Shown here: positions 21,610-32,984 of the stretch, one piece after another | How positions within the stretch are numbered: the stretch's first letter is position 1 | Layout: each line of letters opens with the position of its first letter | Source of the DNA: Sycon ciliatum | Lineage: Eukaryota > Porifera > Calcarea > Leucosolenida > Sycettidae | Assembly (NCBI RefSeq): GCF_964019385.1 | Contig: NC_088643.1 | Location: forward strand, 6,476,495 to 6,540,494 | DNA length: 64,000 nt | Reading direction: 5' to 3' | Translations under genes and position numbers: made by a program | Notes under the pieces: model-generated | Told to the model about the DNA's origin: nothing | Seen by the model: only the letters and a program-made list of their open reading frames with translations | The model's database searches: none

Positions 21610-24600
21610 GTTGATCAGGTTTGCGGATTGGGGTACAACTGCTGCCGCCAAAGGCCTGATATTTGGAAGATGAAGAAGAGGTGAGTCTTGTTAACTCTAT
21701 TTGTGTAACTGGCTGTCTGCCTAAATTCAGCTCGTGACAAACATAAATATTGTGTTATCATTTAAGGAAACAATTGAAGGCGTATCTGATGTCCACTCAA
21801 CTCGACTGATCACACAGCATGGAGGCCGAGGGGTTGTGTTCCCAAATTTAAGTTAAAGAAAATGGACCAAACAGATTGAATACAGACAAGAACACGATAA
21901 GCAACAAACGCACAGGAGTGAAGCGAGAAATGGCAACTAATCTCGCGAGATGTGGGCTTCGACACTGCCAGAGTGTGGGATTCCTCATTAGCAGCAGCAC
22001 GATGCCTAAGACAAGAGACACACAAACAAAACAATGCAAGAACGCAGCAGAGTAAATGAAATCCTGCACCGAATGAAAGGTGTGTCCAATGTGGAAAGAA
22101 GTGTCAGAGCCGACGCAATCCACACAGTCAAGTAAAGCCGATTTAGTAACTGAGCGTTGTTCGTTCCCTTCTCACCATGGAATAATTATTGGAATATGTC
22201 GAATACAGCAACTTAAAGAGCTAGAAGCCAAAGGAGAGATCGGACCTAACACTATACGTCACAGGGAATTGAAAACGTTCGGTTACTAAAGTGCCTATAC
22301 TTGACTGCGGATGTGTGTGTGAGGGGGGGGGGTGGGGGTGGGTGGGGGTTGTGTAGATTAATACAAGAGTAAAGATGCAATTGCACTGACCACGACTGGC
22401 AAACACGGAGGCCTAGGTTGAAATTTTCTTGGTATTGTTGGCCACTGTCAGAGAGTGGTGACTTAACGCTCAACTGTCAACTCTATGTTCATCCTTTTTT
22501 ACTCTTGTTTTCATGGCATGTTTAGAACCGTTCAAAGTTCCTGGGAAGAACAGGTGGAAGAAGACAATGTTCACCTGCCCTACAGTCTTCGGGGGCGTCC
22601 TGTTGGTCTACGTCAGTTCTCAGAAAGCCACACCGAGACGGATTGTCATCAGCCTGGGCCCGTTTCAGATAGCAATGATCAGGGTGATGTAGTACGCTCC
22701 ACGGTCGTGTCCGATCTGGAAGATGAGAACACAGCAGATATGCATCACGAGTTAGTGTGCCAAAGCTCGGGCAATCTCCACAGTCTCTTGTACGATGTGT
22801 GGATCTCATCACTTCTACCTCTCCTTGATGTCAGGTCAATGTTTCGCCTTTGCGGCGTGTCGCGGAACCTACGAGAACGGTTGATGACGGAGCAGACATT
22901 CAAGCTTCTCTGTGTGGTGAGTACGAGTACTGTGTGTGAGAGGAATGACAGCACGTACACTAGCCAGAAATGATGGCATCAGTTACAGCGCTCTCGAATT
23001 TGGTGTTGCTTGCAATACAAATTATTAGAATCACATCCAGCTAGCCTACGTTTCATTATTACGTCACCGCCAACAAAGCTGTACAAATTCACAGTAACCC
23101 TGCTTCACACTTTCCATAGTAGGCTTAAGGGTTTAATGAAAGGTGATATGCAAATATGTTCACCACCTATATATGAACGATTTGATTTTTAAGGATAAGT
23201 AGCAGGCTTTGGCCTTCTAAAGTTTATTCTCTATCAACCATCCCTCCAAATCTGCGCGCACAAAGCTGATATCGACACGTTGCCACAGCACCCCATCAGC
23301 AATGCGACACATTGGTTGTTACTGAGTTCCCACATTGTGCATACAGCTGTTTCGAATGATAAACTCTCGTCGATGAGAGTTTGATATTGTTGAATGGCTA
23401 TAAAATAGCCATCACGCTTTTGTAGCGAAAAGGAAAGCATCATGCGCACCTGAGGTGCAAAGATCAGGGCTAGGCAAATTGTCAAAGTTGAAAATACTTG
23501 TAAAATAGAGTTAACTGGACATGTGAAGTGGTAGTGCAAATAGTAGGCTGGTGTGAATCAATTATTTGAACCTGCCATAACATCTTCTCTTGATCTACAT
23601 TTACATGTACTGTAGGTAGAATAGGCGAAAGAAATCACATGAACGACTCTTTGCACAACAAATCCTGTAAGGGAATTTAGGTAATGTTATTGCTGGGCGA
23701 AATACCATTATTTATTTATTTTTAATTTCGGCCAGTCGGCTACTATCATTTTTGTCTTGGGGGCTAGACAAGGGGAAGTAGCCATGTCAGGGCATGAGCC
23801 CGCCTTTCGGCACCGGGAGTTAAATACCATTATGTATATTCTCGCAACATGGTATGTTGGATAGACTGATAATTTACCTGACATATTCCTGTGAATAAAC
23901 TGCTACAAAAGAGTCGATGTCTGTAATGACCACAATTTCATATCACCGAACCTGGCCAAATTTTCGACTTCATTTGAAGTCAGCGAGGCTTCTTTCATCT
24001 CTGGGTGGACCTCATTCACCGTACATTACAAAGTTGGATGGCCAAATATTACAAGGGAAATGGGATTGGTGTGCGAACACAGTTGGTTTGGCTGCGCTGT
24101 ACAGTTGTTGTTGAATCTTGTTTCAGTGAGTAGTTTAGTCGATTTCTTGACTTTGACTGGTATTCAAGAAACGATGGACTTTGGGACCAAACTGTCAAAG
24201 TGGGCTAAAAATGTCCATCCCCGGAAATGTGGACATGTCCGCTGATATTTAGTCTATAAAGACATTAATGAAACATCCAAACACGGAAACATCCGACTCT
24301 ACCACATCTGACCATGTCCTGCACATCAATATTGTATGCATACACAAAAGAAAATGATGATTTTCAGTGTTACAGTTATGGCTACATTAGTTAGACCCGA
24401 CTGTAAAATGAGCACTATGTTTCAATATGGTGTTTGGTGGATTATGATTGCTATGGTTCATCTCTCTCCTGTTTATCTTACATGCACAGCGTCGCTATGG
24501 CATCAGCCCATTGTTGGATTTATCGTACATCGATATCAGCAAAACATTGTTTGCGGTCACAACAACCATGAGATTAGATATCTCCACGTGCAGCCGAATC

Positions 24601-25479
24601 TACCACCTTCTACCTCCAAGGAAATATAATCACATGCCGCGTCCAAAAAAAGTCCTGGACCTGGCTCTTCCATTGCTCTCTGCCAAAATGGAATCGTTGA
24701 AAAAGCAAGGGGAGGACTACGCCAGAATTATCTGTAATCACGACTCTCTGGACTGCTCTATTCTAAATATTGTAGTGGAAGGCCTGCCAAAACTGGAGAA
24801 GATTGACATAGAGCAAGAGTACCCCCCGCCCCGTTCTGATGTGACAGGTAATGCACGGATCTGCTACGATTGGTGTCATCTCAGCAACCTGAAAAACTTA
24901 TCAGTTCAGCGCTGTGGTTCCGTGGAAGCCTATCAGACGGAGGTAATCGAAAAGATGATGAGTTTCACTTGGCGGGTCCTTCCAATGCTTCGATACCACT
25001 ATCGCGAACAAAGATTAGTGGAAGTAGCCAACGTATTGTCCGCGACTGTTGGAAAATTCCCCGAAGCACTGGGATGCCTGGGCGTGGCGTTTCCAGGAAG
25101 TAATGACCCTGTTGATGTTCGCATGGCATGTAAAGTGAGTCAGTGGCATTCCGCCTTGCAGCTTTACATTGTTAATCAGCTAGATATGTCTCTTGAGGAC
25201 TACTTCGAGGTTTGCCTGGAGTACCGCAAAGTCAGTGATGCCCAGGTGTTCACAACGGAAAAGGGTTGGAGGTATTTTTACTCAGGTTTGGGCGAGCATC
25301 TGAGAACCGTGTTGAGTCCTGACCACAGCGAGAACAGAGCCAGCCAAAAGGATCTATTGGATTATTTTGCAGAGTATGCCGAGCTAGTTGACTGGGATTT
25401 GGTCATTAATATCACTGATCACTTGTGTTGCTATGATGTACATCTGCCCCTCGAAACATTTAACGCATTATTTCTGTAA
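21610..25479 (+). CDS. F-box-type protein gene, locus 1, spliced
   Basis: Proposed exons: 21610-21680 (acceptor CTCTAG|G, donor AGAG|GTGAGT), 22526-22916 (acceptor TTTAG|A, donor GTG|GTGAGT) and 24490-25479 (acceptor TGCACAG|C, stop TAA 25477-25479). The phases agree at both junctions. An ATG lies at 21670, though the frame is open upstream of it, so earlier coding is possible. The second exon encodes an F-box-like helix set (LYDVWISSLLPLLDVRSMFR then LCGVSRNLRERLM). F-box proteins bind SKP1 and recruit substrates to SCF ubiquitin ligases. The third exon (330 codons) is acidic to neutral with no recognised repeat; it shares SYIDIS, MACKVSQWHSALQLYIVNQL and SGLGEHL with SYIDVA, MAAKLSEKHSVLKLLIMGRL and SGLGSHL in copies A-C. 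No lesion is seen. A SINE sits in the second intron. The F-box call is from pattern only, and the substrate is unknown. Confidence 0.6.
23712..23821 (-). mobile_element. Short SINE-like insertion with 12-bp target duplication
   Basis: A 110-base insert flanked by AAATACCATTAT on both sides (23700-23711 and 23822-23833). On the minus strand it ends in an A/T-rich tail (AATTAAAAATAAATAA), preceded by a folded GC-rich body (CCCGGTGCCGAAAGGCGGGC). The long duplication and the tail indicate insertion by LINE machinery. It lies in the second intron of the F-box-type gene. Confidence 0.75.
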
Positions 25480-26168
25480 AGTTATATTTCTCTCCGGTCG
25501 AGCGGAGCGAGTAAGCCAAGAAATGATTTCTCACGCAACAAAATTATTTCTTTTGCGAATATGGAATCTGATGTTTTCTCTTTTTGTTGCTGTTCTTTTT
25601 GCTCGACTTCTTCAGTCAGTTGTTTGTGTCTCAACAGTGTCCCCACCCTCCCACCCTTCATATCTGCCCATCTTCTTCCCTTCCTTTCTTGGCTGTAGAT
25701 ATGTTGTGCCTGTTTTTATGCTGCCATGTTGCCACTTGGGGTTATACACCCGGTTTTTTCCTTCATTCGTGCGTCCGTCGGCGCGAGGGTTTTTTCCCGG
25801 CTGGGTCGGTCCAGAAAAATTAATCTGACGGTCCCAAGTGGTCGTTGTCCTGGCCTATTATTTTATGTTATGTTTTCTTCTGCATTCCGGTTCACATCTG
25901 GCTGCGGCCTACTACCCTCACTCTGTGTGCTCCTGCCTCTGTTGTCTGGGTCCATGTCGTTATGTCGGTGTACGTGGAGCGAGAATGTTAGCTGCTCTAT
26001 GTATTTCGCTGTCTTCTGTTTGCTTGACTCCTGCTCACCATCTCAGTTCATATCGTGGGTGAAGTCCAGTAGCAATACCCTGTTTAGACAGCCTGTTCCA
26101 AGGAAATCTATTCTACACATTTGCCTGTTTGTTCTTCGAGTCTAAATAAACAACAAACAACAACAACA
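25480..26168 (+). repeat. Probable LINE 3'-end fragment with (AAC)n tail
   Basis: Pyrimidine-rich sequence without a conserved frame. It ends GAGTCTAAATAAAC followed by AACAACAAC repeats at about 26,140-26,168, the same kind of end as at 32,270-32,306. The 5' border is unknown; it begins somewhere after the F-box-gene stop. Confidence 0.4.
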
Positions 26169-26169
26169 C

Positions 26170-27960
26170 CTAGTAGTAGTATAGTAGTATTCTTTTATTT
26201 ATAGTGGAGAAACCAAAACAGGCAGATGCCTAATAATAATGCACCCACTGTGTAGGGTGGTGGAGGAGGGGGGGGGGGAGACATGGCTAATTGTAAATAG
26301 TGGCGGCGAAATAGAGCAGTTCCAGCACAGCTACAGAAACATAGGCGTAAAGCTAAAAGCAAGCAAGAATGTGTTGCAAAGCACTTGACTTGAAGGCGAA
26401 ATAGAGCAGTTCCGGCACAGCTACAGAAACATGGGCGTAAAGCTAAAAGGTAAAAGTAGGCAAGGATGTGTTGCAAAGCACTTGACTTGAAGGCGGCCAG
26501 TTTGGTGACGCCTTGGATATCCGCATGGAGGGAATTCCAGAGAACTGCGCCAGCATGTGTCACCAATTTGGTAGAATGTGCAGAAGCAGCGGCATGGACG
26601 ATAAGCAGGTTACTGTTGCCTCCTCGACTTCTTCGTGACGAAAGAGGTCGAAAAAAAGTTTCAAACAATCCACTTCCTGAAGAATTTAGACAACGCCATA
26701 TAAAGCAGAGCAAGTTAAGTAGAATGGTAGCGCGCAAGGGAGAGACATGTACACGCTCAAGCAGCGTAACGGTGGGAGTCCATGGGGGCACTTTACATAC
26801 AGAACGCAGTGCGCGCTTGAAGAGCCTTTCCAGACGGAGCTCCTGGTGAACAGATAGATATGGGACATAAGCATTGGATGTATACAAAAACTCAGGCAGC
26901 ACAAAGCATTTGAAGTAGCAGATACGACATGAGAGGGGTAAAGATGCAGCATGGCGGACTAAGACAGCTATTTTAGCAGAAACCCTGATAGCAAAACGTT
27001 GAACCATTGTCTGCCAGCACATTGACGTGTCAAAATGTAAGCCTAGATACTTGGCCGATGGTACCACCGGCAGATCTTAACTATTGCATGTCACGCGTAG
27101 GGCAAAGGGTGGTGATCTGTGAGGAGGGATTGGTAGGATTTGTGTTTTCGTTTCATTCAGAATTAAGCCAAGCTGTCGTAGCCAGTCAGACAGGTGTTGT
27201 ACTGCACCGGACAGTCGCTGAGCAACAATTGCCGGTGTCTCGGCACTGGCTCGTAATGAGATGTCATCTGCAAACTGTGTTGGGGTAACACCGTATGGCC
27301 TCACCATATGAGGCATATCTCGAACATACACAACCAAGAGCAATTGACCCAGCACTGATCCTTGCGGAACACCACAGCTACTTGCGTAGGCAGCACTTTT
27401 GCTTGGGCCAACTAGAGTCTGATGCGGCACTTTGTCGAAGGCTTTCGACATGTCTACAAAAGCGACTCCAGTGTAGAGGCGTGCCACTTGTGCCTGTTGA
27501 ATTTGCTCTACCGTTAACACTAGGGCATCAGAGGTGGAGTGGTGGCTACGAATACCAAATTGTTCCATTGGTAGAAGATCTTGGCTCTCCAGAAAATCAG
27601 ACAGTTGCTCATGAACAATCCGTTCAAGGATCTTGGAGACCACAGGGAGTAGGGAAACTGGTCTATAGTTATTAGGTTGGCTGGGGTCACCGGCTTTGAA
27701 CAGTGGGCGGATGCATGCCCTTTTCATTGATTCTGGGAATTTCCCCTCCCTCAGTGATCTGTTGAACAGCAAAGTCAGCGATGGGGCCAGGGTATCCCCA
27801 CACAAACGGAGAAGGACAGTTGGTATACCATCGCTTCCAGTTGCTTTAGTTGAATTCACTGATTGCAGCAGCGTAGTACTAGTACTAACATCACGTAGTT
27901 GGGTCTGTGAAGAGAGAGGTGAATGCGTCAGGTAGTAGGTGGTGTTTCTTTGGCTTCCCT
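26170..27960 (-). pseudogene. Non-LTR retrotransposon (LINE) reverse transcriptase, 5'-truncated, broken
   Basis: Minus-strand frames give a LINE reverse transcriptase: KATGSDGIPTVLLRL (about 27,840), NNYRPVSLLPVVSKILE (about 27,660), FVDMSKAFDKVPH (about 27,460), GVPQGSVLG (about 27,370), QFADDI (about 27,265), KYLGLHFD (about 27,045), then the C-terminal region to about 26,330. The stretch between KAFDKVPH and GVPQGS is much too short, so about 30 residues are deleted. A stop near 27,077 and a frame change split the protein. An 85-95-base segment is tandemly duplicated (about 26,309-26,393 and 26,394-26,490). No endonuclease domain remains. The 3' end is CACTATAAATAAAAG with an ACTACT-type tail at about 26,170. 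The clade is CR1/jockey-like by pattern. Confidence 0.8.
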
Positions 27961-28243
27961 AACGCGTGTGAATGCTAGGCTTCGGCGGATTTTGCACGTG
28001 AAATCATGGAATTATGCTTTCATGGGGGGGGGGGGGTTGCTCGCAAGGTCCTCCTATTATGCTTTGGGATGCGGGGATTCATATTCACTTTGTTGTACTT
28101 ATGCAAGTTATGGAGCCTCAAAGTTCGGAAAATTGTGCCTTTTTCGTACTTGCAAGTGGCCATAAGTGCAACAACATGTTACATGAGTATTCCCATATCA
28201 AGGTGTCCATGCATGCTAGCCTAGAGATCAACATAGAAAAGAT
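27961..28243. other. No gene seen
   Basis: Short spacer with a run of ten or more G (about 28,024) between the LINE and the retrozyme insertion. Confidence 0.4.
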
Positions 28244-28494
28244 AAAACATTACTTATGGTTGATAAATATGGTGGTAAAGACACACCTGGCAATATGGCG
28301 GTAAACACACGCCTGCCCACACACGCTCTCTAGGCTGCAAAGTTCTGGCACAGAGCTCTCCTTCTCACCACCACCACCACCATCAGTTCGCGCCTGGCGC
28401 CTGGTCGATGCATGGCTGGAGGTATCCGGCATAGCAGGCTGGTACATCAAGTAGCGCATGGCACATAGATGATGACACAGCAACGACATAGCTC

Positions 28495-28538
28495 GATTGC
28501 GACGTACGTTTCGTCCCCGCTGGACTCATCAGGCAATC
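28495..28538 (-). ncRNA. Hammerhead ribozyme, minimal type I (family 2)
   Basis: Minus strand, 44 bases: stem I GAUUGC/GCAAUC (six pairs), core CUGAUGA, stem II GUCC/GGAC with loop AGCGG, GAAA, stem III A-CG/CG-U with two-base loop UA, C at the cleavage site just before GCAAUC. Every conserved position is satisfied. The partner copy in the inverted part (about 28,793-28,830, plus strand) lacks the first half of the core and is dead. Confidence 0.9.
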
Positions 28539-29072
28539 TTCTTCTTGGATGTCTTCATACGGAGCTTAACTCGGGAGAATGAAATTGAAGACACCACTGC
28601 AGCTGTACTTATGGTTGATTAATATGGTGGTAAAGACACACCTAGCAATATGGCGGTAAACACACGCCTGCCCGCACACGCTCTCTAGGCTGCAAAGTTC
28701 TGGCACAGAGCTCTCCTTCTCACCACCACCACCATCAGTTCGCGCCTGGCGCCTGGTCGATGCATGGCTGGCGGTATCCGGCATAGCAGGCTGGAGTCCA
28801 GCGGGGACGAAACGTACGTCGCAATCGAGCTATGTCGTTGCTGTGTCATCATCTATGTGCCATGCGCTACTTGATGTACCAGCCTGCTATGCCGGATACC
28901 GCCAGCCATGCATCGGCCAGGCACCAGGCGCGAACTGATGGTGGTGGTGGTGAGAAGGAGAGCTCTGTGCCAGAACTTTGCAGCCTAGAGAGCGTGTGTG
29001 GGCAGGTGTGTGTTTACCGCCATATTGCCAGGTGTGTCTTTACCACCATATTTATCAACCATAAGTACAGCT

Positions 29073-30229
29073 TATCGATTATCGTAAAGCCTTTGACACA
29101 GTTAACCACTCATATCTTTTCGGTTGCCTTTTGGAATTTGGTTTCCCTCGCCACATAGTTTGTTTGCTTCAGAATCTTTACACAGGGATGAGCGGAGTTA
29201 TCAGATGGAATGGCTCGCATTCGCCGGAGCTCGCCATCAAGAAGGGTGTTCGGCAGGGCTGTATTTTGTCCCCACATCTATTTAGCCTGTACACTGAGAG
29301 TGTTATGCGTGTTGCTGATGTGGACAGTATCGGTGTGAGAATCGGAGGACGCCGGCTATCGAACCTACGATATGCAGATGACACGGGGTTGTGTGCACAT
29401 CCATCAGAAGTGTCTACCCTCACCAATGCTGTTAATGACGCTGGAAGAGAGAAGGGCCTGTCGCTGAATCTGTCCAAAACCAAGATCATGCATATCGGAA
29501 CCTGTACTGCTGGTGCAAACGATACTGCTCCAACGCCCCTTGTGGTCGACGGAGAACGAATTTCAGAGGTGAGCAGTTTCAAGTATCTGGGATCCTGGAA
29601 GACAACAAACGGTGATTGCAGCCTCGATATTCGGTCAAGAATTGCCATGGCGAAAGAGCGTATGCTGCAGTTAATTGACATCTGGAAAGACCACAACATC
29701 TCCAGACAGCTGAAAATCCGGATAATGCATGCCTTAGTGTGGTCTGTCCTGCTGTATGGAGCTGAGAGTTGGACTCTGCGGAAGACAGATGAACGACGAA
29801 TACAGGCAGCAGAAATGTGGTGCTACCGACGTCTGCTCAGAGTATCCTGGATGGAGAAGCGCACAAATGACAGTATCCTGGTGGAGTTGGGAGTACAGAG
29901 ACAGCTGCTAGCCAGGGTCAAGATACGCAAATTGACCTATTTCGGGCACACATGCCGCCCATCTGGCTGCGAGCTTGTACGTGACGTGATGTTTGGTGTC
30001 GTGGATGGTAAGAGAAAGCGTGGTCGTCCGAAGATTTCCTTTGCTGACAACATCGTTTCGTGGACTGGTATGTCTCTGCATGAGAATTGCCAGTTGGCAT
30101 CTGACAGAGATGCCTGGCAGTCGCACTGTGCATCTACTGCTTACACAGCTGCATAATGCCGTTTATTATTATTTTTAAAATTTTACTTTTATTATTTTTT
30201 CGGCAACGCAGATGATGATGATGATGATG
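29073..30229 (+). mobile_element. 5'-truncated LINE with 10-bp target duplication
   Basis: Flanked by AAGTACAGCT (29063-29072 and 30230-30239). It ends in a GAT-repeat tail (30211-30229) after the coding region. It lies inside the inverted arm of the retrozyme, which is continuous when the LINE is removed, so the LINE is younger. Confidence 0.85.
29074..30156 (+). pseudogene. LINE reverse transcriptase C-terminal half, frame open
   Basis: In frame from the insertion point: DYRKAFDTVNH (first catalytic Asp), GVRQGCILSPHLF, RYADDTGL (catalytic YADD), NLSKTKIM, FKYLGSWK, then the region after the reverse transcriptase (LLYGAESWTLRK, RRLLRVSWMEKRTNDSIL, KLTYFGHTCR, RGRPK) to the stop TAA at 30154-30156. 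The frame itself is undamaged, so the insertion is recent, but the endonuclease and the first third of the reverse transcriptase were lost by 5' truncation. It is a non-LTR retrotransposon of undetermined clade. Confidence 0.85.
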
Positions 30230-30279
30230 AAGTACAGCTGCAGTGGTGTCTTCAATTTCATTCTCCCAAAACATTACTT

Positions 30280-30566
30280 CTTATAATTATTCTTGCGATG
30301 ACTTCTTTTTTAAAGAGATGTTTTCATTGCCGAATTAGTTTGAGTTACCTTCGAAAGTTATCATGTTCAACTGTCTTCGTAATTGTCATACTCGTCCAAC
30401 CGATGTCACCTTCACCCTGCGAATAATCAGCTCATCTCTCCCGTAGCTCCACCTCTCCTTCCATCATGACCGAACATCAAAATTTAATGTACCTCTATTT
30501 ATTCCCGTAGCTATGCAGAAGACGTTACTTCAGTAACGTCTGGCGCTAGCCAGGGTCCACACAGCT
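30280..30566. other. No gene seen
   Basis: AT-rich spacer between the retrozyme and the TTAA MITE. Confidence 0.4.
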
Positions 30567-30570
30567 TTAA

Positions 30571-31172
30571 CCCTTTAAGAGCCACAGGAAAATTTCAAAA
30601 TTCTGCATTTTTTCGTGTTCCTTGGATCATAGCTTCAGTTCTACTCACTCAATCCTCACAATCTAGGGCTTCCTGGAAAGGTCTCCGCGAGAGGAAGAGA
30701 ATGAGGTCGATCATGATCGCCAGCACACCATCTATCCAGCGCTAGATCGCAGCGACAGTACGAAAAATGCCCCAAATGCGTCCAATTGCGTCCCGCTCCA
30801 GATATTTCATTTTGCTCGATCGTGGAGTTCCAATTTTTTCGCTGTGTACTCTTGACAATATCAACAGTGAAACCTGTGCAAATTCGAGTAAACCAGCGTG
30901 ACGAAAAGTCTCAAAATTGTCAATACTAAAGTCGCACTGCGCGCTTTTGAAATTGCCGCGATCGCGGCTCAACTTACGAGTGATTTATCTCAGGAACCGT
31001 AGCTCGCAGCGTTTCGCGGATTGTTTCTCCCGACAGGTGAGAGTTTTCTCTTCGCCCTGGATATTTCGATCACTGGATTTGAGCGAGATTGGACTGAGTT
31101 ACGATCTTTTGAAGTTTTGCATTTGAATGCGTCGTTTACGACGCATTCAAGTATGGGGCGGCTCTTAAAGGG
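30571..31172. mobile_element. piggyBac-type MITE with TTAA target duplication
   Basis: A 602-base element with 13-bp perfect ends CCCTTTAAGAGCC and complement, flanked by TTAA at both sides (30567-30570, 31173-31176). CCC-type ends and TTAA are the signature of the piggyBac superfamily. No transposase. Near its right end a GAATGCGTCG/CGACGCATTC hairpin lies at about 31,125-31,148. Its ends differ from those of the piggyBac element at 12,629. Confidence 0.85.
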
Positions 31173-31219
31173 TTAATTTGGTATTTGTGTGTTTGTTTGT
31201 GTGTTTGTGTCACGCCTGG

Positions 31220-31460
31220 CGCTATCCCGTATCTGTCCCGTACCGTACCCTACCATCAAACACAGCTGGCCACATACAGCTGGCCGCAATATTCAAATAG
31301 GGCTTTCAAACGCAAGATCATAACGTGAAGCAACTTGGAAGCATGGGTATGAATGCGAAGTGTATGGGGGAATGCATGTAGGGCGATAATGCGGGTTCGA
31401 ATCCCAGGATATGCCTGAAAAAAAAAGAAGGAGAATTGAAAAATGTATAACATCCCTATG
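31220..31460 (+). repeat. tRNA-like SINE, copy 1
   Basis: Shares GATCATAACGTGAAGCAAC, GCGAAGTGTAT, GGGTTCGAATCCC and ATAACATCCCTATG with the copy at 31,865-33,390. GGTTCGAATCC is a polymerase III B box and TGGAAGCATGG could be a weak A box. An A-rich tail starts about 31,418. Confidence 0.55.
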
Positions 31461-31539
31461 AAGTCTTGCAATACGTCTTCTGCATTTAACGCCCATCTTG
31501 CCTGCCTTCTTAATGACGGGCCACAATGTACCCGGTTAA

Positions 31540-31828
31540 AACAGCTCCTTTTTGAAAATGTTTTCGATGAGTGATGTGTCGCTTTGTTTTGCTCTAATTG
31601 GTGCTTTTCTCCAATGTCATGCAGTCGTATTTATTCAGCTTTTATTTCTTGTGTACTTGCATACTGGTATTAGTTTAGTCCCACAATCTGCGATAAAATG
31701 ATCAGCTGTAGCACCTACTCCACTTTTATGTTTATGTATCTATGTCATTCGGATCTTCCCGAGTTGTACAATGTACTGTTGAGATACCGAATTCAAATAA
31801 ATCAATACCATACCATACCATACCATCC
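31540..31828 (+). repeat. Probable retroelement 3' end with ACCAT-repeat tail
   Basis: Non-coding sequence ends GAATTCAAATAAATCAAT followed by five ACCAT units (31804-31828), like the tail of a LINE or SINE. No reverse transcriptase remains. Confidence 0.4.
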
Positions 31829-32029
31829 CTAGGCTTTTTTGGCCGTCATCAAGTCGTATTACCCTCGATCGTACCTGTCCCGTACCTATCCCGTATCGTA
31901 CTGTACCATCAAAGACGGCTGGCCACAATGCAGATTTCAAATGCAAGATCATAACGTGAAGCAACTTGGAAGAATTACATGTAGTATGTATGCGAAGTGT
32001 ATCGGGGCTGCATGCAGGGCGCGCGATAG

Positions 32030-32032
32030 TGA

Positions 32033-32087
<55 letters not shown>

Positions 32088-32304
32088 ACTCCTTTCGTCC
32101 CGGTTGCCGTGCTTGTGACTTTTTTTCCCCTGCTGCCGTGCTCATATTAGTTATCTAACTACAGCTGTATCTTCTTCTTGGTTCTGTTTGTCCGCTTATT
32201 ATTATATTTTCTTTTCTCTTATTATCAGTGGGACCATTGTCATTAGGTTTAGGCCTGTTTTGGAACTCCACTTTAAATAAAGCCAAACAACAAACAACAA
32301 CAAC
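32030..32304 (+). repeat. LINE 3' fragment with (CT)n start and (AAC)n tail
   Basis: Inserted in the SINE with ATAGTG at both sides. Its 3' part (CAGTGGGACCATTG, GCCTGTTTTGGAACTCCAC, AATAAAGCC) matches the 3' end of the LINE at 26,170 and the fragment at 2,847. A (CT)n run of about 28 units occupies 32,036-32,092. Confidence 0.55.
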
Positions 32305-32467
32305 ATAGTGCGGGTTCGAATCCCAGGTTATGTCTAAGACTCTTAAAAAATAGCTATGCCTTGAAAAGTATCAAGAGTGCATTTATGGACTCTTGAAAGT
32401 ATGAATGCCGCAGACATCACCACGCAACATGACAATTAATATTTTGTTCAAAGTTTGGTTTTGTGTG

Positions 32468-32507
32468 TTTCCAAAATCGATTTTCACGCTCCGATCATCA
32501 GTGGAAA
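32468..32507 (-). ncRNA. Hammerhead ribozyme (left arm of inverted-repeat element)
   Basis: Minus strand, 40 bases: stem I UUUCCA/UGGAAA, core CUGAUGA, stem II U-CG-GAG-CG-U (two pairs closed by a U.U mismatch), GAAA, stem III AAU/AUU with loop CG, U at the cleavage site. The core is perfect; stem II is weak. Confidence 0.65.
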
Positions 32508-32712
32508 TACGGAACTAAAGAGATCAAGGGAAAAACAAAGGTTAAAAATCCAAAGAAGTGTGACACATGACGGGTAACTTGTGGTAAGTATTACAAAAAG
32601 TGAGAACTAAAATAAAGAGTAAGTGTGACAACCGGGCATGAACAGTGCAGAAACAACTCATGAACACGGGGTGCAAACTCACGAAAATAACCTAAGTGCT
32701 AAAACACTCAAT

Positions 32713-32756
32713 CTGCGGACAGAACTGTTTCGTCCTTTGTGGACTCGTCAGCGCAG
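32713..32756 (-). ncRNA. Hammerhead ribozyme 1 of the family-1 retrozyme
   Basis: Minus strand: stem I CUGCG/CGCAG, core CUGACGA, stem II GUCC/GGAC with loop ACAAA, GAAA, stem III A-CAG/CUG-U with loop UU, C at the cleavage site followed by CGCAG. All conserved positions are intact. Confidence 0.92.
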
Positions 32757-32940
32757 CACAGAGGAAATGAGGCCGAACCTGATAGCAATGGAAATAAAAA
32801 TTTCCAATCAGGCCCGAACGTACCTTGCCAGAGTGCTCAAACTGACAAGTCCGAGTGAGCTCTGCATAACGCAAACAGCAAAGGCACTACCCCACGCAAG
32901 AGTGCTCAACTGCTACAAGAGCAGGAGCGAAATACTCAAT

Positions 32941-32984
32941 CTGCGGACAGAACTGTTTCGTCCTTTGTGGACTCGTCAGCGCAG
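32941..32984 (-). ncRNA. Hammerhead ribozyme 2 of the family-1 retrozyme
   Basis: Identical 44-base motif, one monomer (228 bases) away from the first and in the same orientation. Two cleavages would cut out exactly one unit. Confidence 0.92.

Larger units (their letters stand above)
28256..30267. mobile_element. Hammerhead retrozyme (family 2) with 12-bp target duplication, interrupted by a LINE
   Basis: Flanked by AAAACATTACTT on both sides (28244-28255, 30268-30279). Inside: one complete 356-base monomer (28256-28611), a partial direct second monomer (28612-28795), then an inverted copy (28796-29072, finishing at 30,230-30,267 after the LINE). About 845 bases remain once the LINE is removed. 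The monomer carries a perfect hammerhead on the minus strand. The direct-plus-inverted arrangement suggests template switching during reverse transcription. Confidence 0.8.

Noticed and set aside
23353-23413. Two small perfect hairpins (AAACTCTC/GAGAGTTT and ATGGCTAT/ATAGCCAT)
   Set aside because: Eight-base stems are expected by chance in this much AT-rich sequence; no further support.
31264-31420. Possible tRNA gene (GGGTTCGAATCCC)
   Set aside because: No acceptor, D or anticodon arm that folds; two copies with retroelement context fit a tRNA-like SINE.
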